Positions 61,219-64,000 of a stretch of 64,000 bases of DNA are shown one piece after another (within the stretch, counting starts at the first letter, position 1; the number at the start of each line of letters is the position of its first letter). The position numbers and the translations under genes are program-made. The notes beneath the pieces are model-generated. The model saw only the letters and a program-made list of their open reading frames with translations, did not search any database and was not told the DNA's origin. This DNA is from an uncultured Hungatella sp. Its GTDB lineage: Bacteria; Bacillota; Clostridia; Lachnospirales; Lachnospiraceae. The DNA lies in assembly GCA_910588325.1 (NCBI GenBank), contig CAJUPP010000001.1, positions 1-64,000 on the forward strand, in the 5' to 3' direction.

Positions 61219-62310
61219 ATGAAAAATTACCTATCTGTACTGGCTCTGATTTCTCTGGGGGCCGCCTCTGTTCTGGGAGGCTGCGGCGGCAAATCCTCCT
61301 CCTCATCGCAAGATGCAGGGGAACTGTATGTCTACAACTGGGGAGAATACATTGACGAGGATGTCATCGATCTGTTTGAGGAAGAGACCGGAATCAAAGT
61401 AATCTATGATCTGTTTGAGACCAACGAGGAGATGTATCCTGTTATCGAGGCAGGGGGCGTCACCTATGATGTGGTATGTCCGTCTGATTATATGATTCAG
61501 AAGATGATTGAAAATAATATGCTGGCCGAGATCAATTTTGACAATGTTCCCAATGTCTCTCAGATTGCTCCTGAATATATGGAGCGCTCCAAGGCCTTTG
61601 ATCCGGAAAATAAGTACTCTGTTCCTTACTGCTGGGGCACTGTAGGTATCCTGTACAACACCAGCATGGTAGCGCCAGAGGATGCTCCTTCCAAATGGGC
61701 TGACCTGTGGAATGAGAAATTTAGCGGAGAAATCCTTATGCAGGACAGCGTCCGGGATGCCTTCATGGTTGCTTTAAAATCTCTTGGATACTCTATGAAT
61801 ACTGCGGATGAGGCAGAGTTAGAGGAGGCGAAAGAGCTGCTGGTGAAGCAGAAACCGCTGGTTCAGGCTTATGTCATTGATCAGGTCAGGGACAAGATGA
61901 TTGGCGGGGAAGCCGCAGTTGGTGTTATTTATTCCGGAGAGATGCTTTATATACAGGAGGAGGTTGAGAACCTTGGCCTGGAGTATGATCTGGAGTATGT
62001 TCTTCCAAAGGAGGGAACCAATGTCTGGATTGACTCCTGGGTGATTCCGGCCAATGCGAAGAACAAGGAGAATGCGGAGAAGTGGATCGATTTTTTGTGC
62101 CGTCCGGAGATTGCGAAGATGAATTTTGAATATATTACGTATCCTACGCCCAACCAGGGTGCATTTGAATTGCTGGATGAGGATATGCAAAATAATAAGG
62201 CGGTTTTTCCAGACTGGGACTCTCTGGACGGGTGTGAGGTGTATCAGTATCTTGGGGACGATACGGATGCAATCTATAATAATCTTTGGAAGGAGGTCAA
62301 ATCGAATTAA
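61219..62310 (+). CDS. potD: Spermidine/putrescine-binding lipoprotein
   Basis: 363 aa. A lipobox (LGGC, about residue 22) and a Ser-rich linker precede the binding domain, which opens LYVYNWGEYIDEDVIDLFEEETGIKVIYD and has the PotD end WVIPANAKNKENAEKWIDFL. It captures polyamines outside the membrane. The second ATG, at 61219, is chosen for ribosome-site spacing (AAGGAG); the one at 61210 is too close. Confidence 0.93.
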   Translation: MKNYLSVLALISLGAASVLGGCGGKSSSSSQDAGELYVYNWGEYIDEDVIDLFEEETGIKVIYDLFETNEEMYPVIEAGGVTYDVVCPSDYMIQKMIENNMLAEINFDNVPNVSQIAPEYMERSKAFDPENKYSVPYCWGTVGILYNTSMVAPEDAPSKWADLWNEKFSGEILMQDSVRDAFMVALKSLGYSMNTADEAELEEAKELLVKQKPLVQAYVIDQVRDKMIGGEAAVGVIYSGEMLYIQEEVENLGLEYDLEYVLPKEGTNVWIDSWVIPANAKNKENAEKWIDFLCRPEIAKMNFEYITYPTPNQGAFELLDEDMQNNKAVFPDWDSLDGCEVYQYLGDDTDAIYNNLWKEVKSN

Positions 62311-62312
62311 GT

Positions 62313-62645
62313 ATGCATGTGTATGAGTTTTTAGAAGAACTGATGAGACATGTGGTGGATATCACGATTCTGTGTTTTGAACTAGTGGGTGTCATGGTTA
62401 TTATTATTTCGGGAATTCGCGGGGTTATGGATTATGTGAAGCATAATCCTTCCATCCGGTTGAATCTTGCTACGGGGATGGCTTTGGGGCTGGAATTTAA
62501 GCTGGGGAGCGAGATTCTCCGTACGGTAATTGTCAGGGACTTAAGCGAGATTGTTACGGTGGCGGCGATTATTGCTTTGAGAGCGGCATTGACGTTTTTG
62601 ATCCATTGGGAGATTAAGATTGAGAAGGAGGATGAGAAGAAGTAG
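62313..62645 (+). CDS. DUF1622 membrane protein
   Basis: 110 aa with three membrane segments (about residues 13-33, 50-70, 76-96). FELVGVMVIIISGIRGVMDYV and LGLEFKLGSEILRTVIVRDLSEIVTVAAIIALR are family marks. Role unknown. It begins 2 bp after potD; AGGAGG lies 16 bp upstream, farther than usual, so a start nearer by at a weak codon is possible. Confidence 0.85.
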   Translation: MHVYEFLEELMRHVVDITILCFELVGVMVIIISGIRGVMDYVKHNPSIRLNLATGMALGLEFKLGSEILRTVIVRDLSEIVTVAAIIALRAALTFLIHWEIKIEKEDEKK

Positions 62646-62650
62646 GGGGC

Positions 62651-62879
62651 GTGTGAAAATCAAATACGCTCAGGACAGAAGCTCCCCGGATTTGCTGGTT
62701 TCGGAGACAGAACCTCTAAGCTTCCGGAAATCTGCTAAAAGCAGGGACAAAAATCCGAACTCGCTTCGCCGGGACTGCGGATTTTTGCCCCGAACGCAGA
62801 TTTTCGGAAACTAAGAGGTTCTAGGTCTCCTGCAAATGCAAATCCCGGGAGCTTCTGTCCTGAGCTGGTTTTCTCACAC
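62651..62879. repeat. 229-bp imperfect palindrome
   Basis: The left half (from GTGTGAAAAT, CGCTCAGGACAGAAGCTCC, GAACCTCTAAG, AATCTGC) is repeated inverted on the right, with the central AAAAATCCG/CGGATTTTT stem around 62750-62787. The arms are imperfect but recognisable over nearly the whole length. It shares end motifs with the hairpin at 18788. It fills much of the gene-free stretch 62646-63211. No ORF is seen in it. Confidence 0.8.
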
Positions 62880-63022
62880 TGGAGGTAAATATAGGGGCGT
62901 AGTGTTTAGAGGTAAGGTAACGATTCGTAGGGGTGAGGAGGGGAAATGTAGATTCTTGAATTGAAAGAATATATTTAGAGACTAATGTCATTTAGTTACA
63001 TTTGATTGGTAAAGATAACGTA

Positions 63023-63169
63023 GCCTGAGGAGGGAATCCTATTGTATTCTCCAGGGCACTTGAAGACCATCGGTACTTAGGCGCTGTGTTTTAGCGCCTT
63101 ACGTACCGCTATACTCTTCACGTAGCGCGAACGTGCCCGGGAGAATACAATAGGATTTCCGCCTCAGGC
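63023..63169. repeat. 147-bp imperfect palindrome
   Basis: GCCTGAGG pairs with its complement at 63162-63169. Next, the 28-bp arm 63032-63059 pairs with 63133-63160 at 26 of 28 bases, then TGAAGA with TCTTCA, then GGTAC/GTACC around a GGCGC/GCGCC centre. Together with the preceding palindrome it accounts for most of the gap. The region between them (62880-63022) shows nothing recognisable. Confidence 0.8.
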
Positions 63170-63211
63170 GAACCTTTCTCAATTTCTCAAGTAGCAAAAA
63201 CCGGTTGCCTT

Positions 63212-64000
63212 TTAGCCTTTCAGACCGGAGGTGCTGATTCCTTCTACCAGGTACTTCTGCAGGCAGATGAACATGATGACTGCAGGCAGAATGGAAATGG
63301 TAGCCATGGCGAACATGGCGCCGTAGTCGGAGGAGGAACCTGGGTCGCAGAACAGCTTCAGCGCTAAACTGACAGGGTATTTTGCAGACTCATTAATGTA
63401 CAGCAATGCGGATAAGAAATCATCCCATCTCCACATGAAGGAAAAAATTGTGGATGTGATAAGCGCCGGTGTTGTCAGCGGTAAAATAATCCGGAAGAAA
63501 ATGCTGTAGTAGGAACATCCGTCAATCTTAGCTGCCTCATCCAGTTCTCTGGGGATACCGTCGATAAAGTTGGTAATCTGGTATACGAAAAAGCCCTGGA
63601 TCGCGAAGAAGTAGGGGATGATAAGTGGTTTGTAGGAACCAACCCAGCCTAACTTCTGGTACCACAGATACTGAGGAATCATCAGAACCTGTGCGGGAAG
63701 CATCATGGAGAGAAGCATTGCCACGAAGAGGATTCTCTTGCCGAAGAATTTACATCTGGAGAATCCGAACGCCACCAATGCGGAGGAAATCAAGGTTCCT
63801 ATGGTAGCGATGATGGAGATAAACAGGGAGTTCTTGAAGAAGACACCGAAGGAAATCTTCGCGAAGCCCTTCCATCCGTTGGCATAGTTTTCAAGTACAA
63901 ACGTTGATGGAATCAGCTGGTTGGCTGTGGTAAAAATGGTCTGGGTGGGCTTGAAGGAACTCATAATCATCCACACTAAGGGGTAAATCATAACCAGGCC
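63212..64000 (-). CDS. Carbohydrate ABC transporter permease (MalG-type), N-terminus beyond window
   Basis: At least 259 residues are visible, opening YPLVWMIMSSFKPTQTIF and ending GISTSGLKG, both typical of the MalG/UgpE family. The EAA loop is ELDEAAKIDGCSYYSIFFRIILPL. It forms half of a sugar-import channel; the partner permease, binding protein and any regulator lie to the right. The start codon is not in the window. Confidence 0.92.
   Translation of the reverse strand, partial: GLVMIYPLVWMIMSSFKPTQTIFTTANQLIPSTFVLENYANGWKGFAKISFGVFFKNSLFISIIATIGTLISSALVAFGFSRCKFFGKRILFVAMLLSMMLPAQVLMIPQYLWYQKLGWVGSYKPLIIPYFFAIQGFFVYQITNFIDGIPRELDEAAKIDGCSYYSIFFRIILPLTTPALITSTIFSFMWRWDDFLSALLYINESAKYPVSLALKLFCDPGSSSDYGAMFAMATISILPAVIMFICLQKYLVEGISTSGLKG

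Noticed and set aside
1..64000. CRISPR arrays, tRNA or rRNA genes
   Set aside because: I saw no regularly spaced repeats, no cloverleaf-like runs in the gaps and no rRNA sequence. A dedicated tRNA scan was not possible.

Overview
The window looks like a chromosomal segment of a spore-forming, anaerobic, single-membrane member of the Clostridia, most probably family Lachnospiraceae. Reasons: clostridial forms of rpoB/rpoC; sporulation genes (spoIIR, spoIIID and a sipL-type coat gene with DUF3794 and LysM domains); a PerR-type regulator beside a reverse rubrerythrin; and many genes with near-consensus sigma-A promoters (TTGACA, 16-17 bp, TATAAT). I see no rRNA, tRNA, CRISPR array, prophage or insertion sequence. 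Nearly everything is chromosomal core or niche metabolism.

Layout. 1-7.2 kb: the first codons of rpsL at the left edge. Next comes a minus-strand envelope operon that resembles dlt but is rearranged (adenylating ligase, carrier protein, MBOAT, SGNH-like protein, lipoprotein, secreted transglutaminase), then a DUF554 gene that seems to lack an internal segment. 7.2-15 kb: rpoC and rpoB behind their own promoter. 15-18.8 kb: ddl-murI-DUF1934 (peptidoglycan precursors) and spoIIR, with overlapping divergent promoters. 18.9-26.2 kb: a five-gene operon tetR - membrane-fusion protein - RND pump - two TolC-like proteins, with two TetR-type operators in a consensus promoter. This is a full Gram-negative-style efflux gene set in what looks like a monoderm. 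26.2-30.2 kb: ispE-gntR, a GIY-YIG gene and sipL with a sigma-E-type promoter. 30.3-32.1 kb: two paralogous tyrosine recombinases in tandem. 32-38.8 kb: cysE, a PrcB-like lipoprotein, spoIIID, an esterase, an RpiB-like isomerase, a Gfo/Idh oxidoreductase, azlCD and an FKBP-like lipoprotein. 39-44.3 kb: M18 aminopeptidase, dtd, a membrane GDPD, a small alarmone synthetase and an S1-domain protein. 44.5-47 kb: perR, rubrerythrin and an Fe-S aldo/keto reductase. 47.4-57.8 kb: a roughly ten-gene minus-strand run (lactonase, aroC, rpiB, two dehydrogenases, xth, ABC-F, a degenerate GlgX-like protein, glf). 57.8-62.6 kb: a polyamine-type regulator plus potABCD and DUF1622. The right edge has two very large imperfect palindromes and a partial sugar ABC permease.

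The points I find most unusual are: (1) the RND/TolC-like set in a monoderm, with its tidy operator architecture; (2) a GlgX-family protein in which all three catalytic carboxylate positions are substituted; (3) a dlt-like cluster whose ligase lacks the cysteine linked to D-alanine choice and whose SGNH protein has Cys in place of the nucleophilic Ser, inserted between rpoC and rpsL; (4) the tandem recombinases next to a possible inverted-repeat target site; (5) several large extragenic palindromes, some inside predicted mRNA leaders. Starts were moved to internal codons wherever a Shine-Dalgarno sequence or operon overlap favoured it. All family names come from reading the translations by eye; no database search was run.
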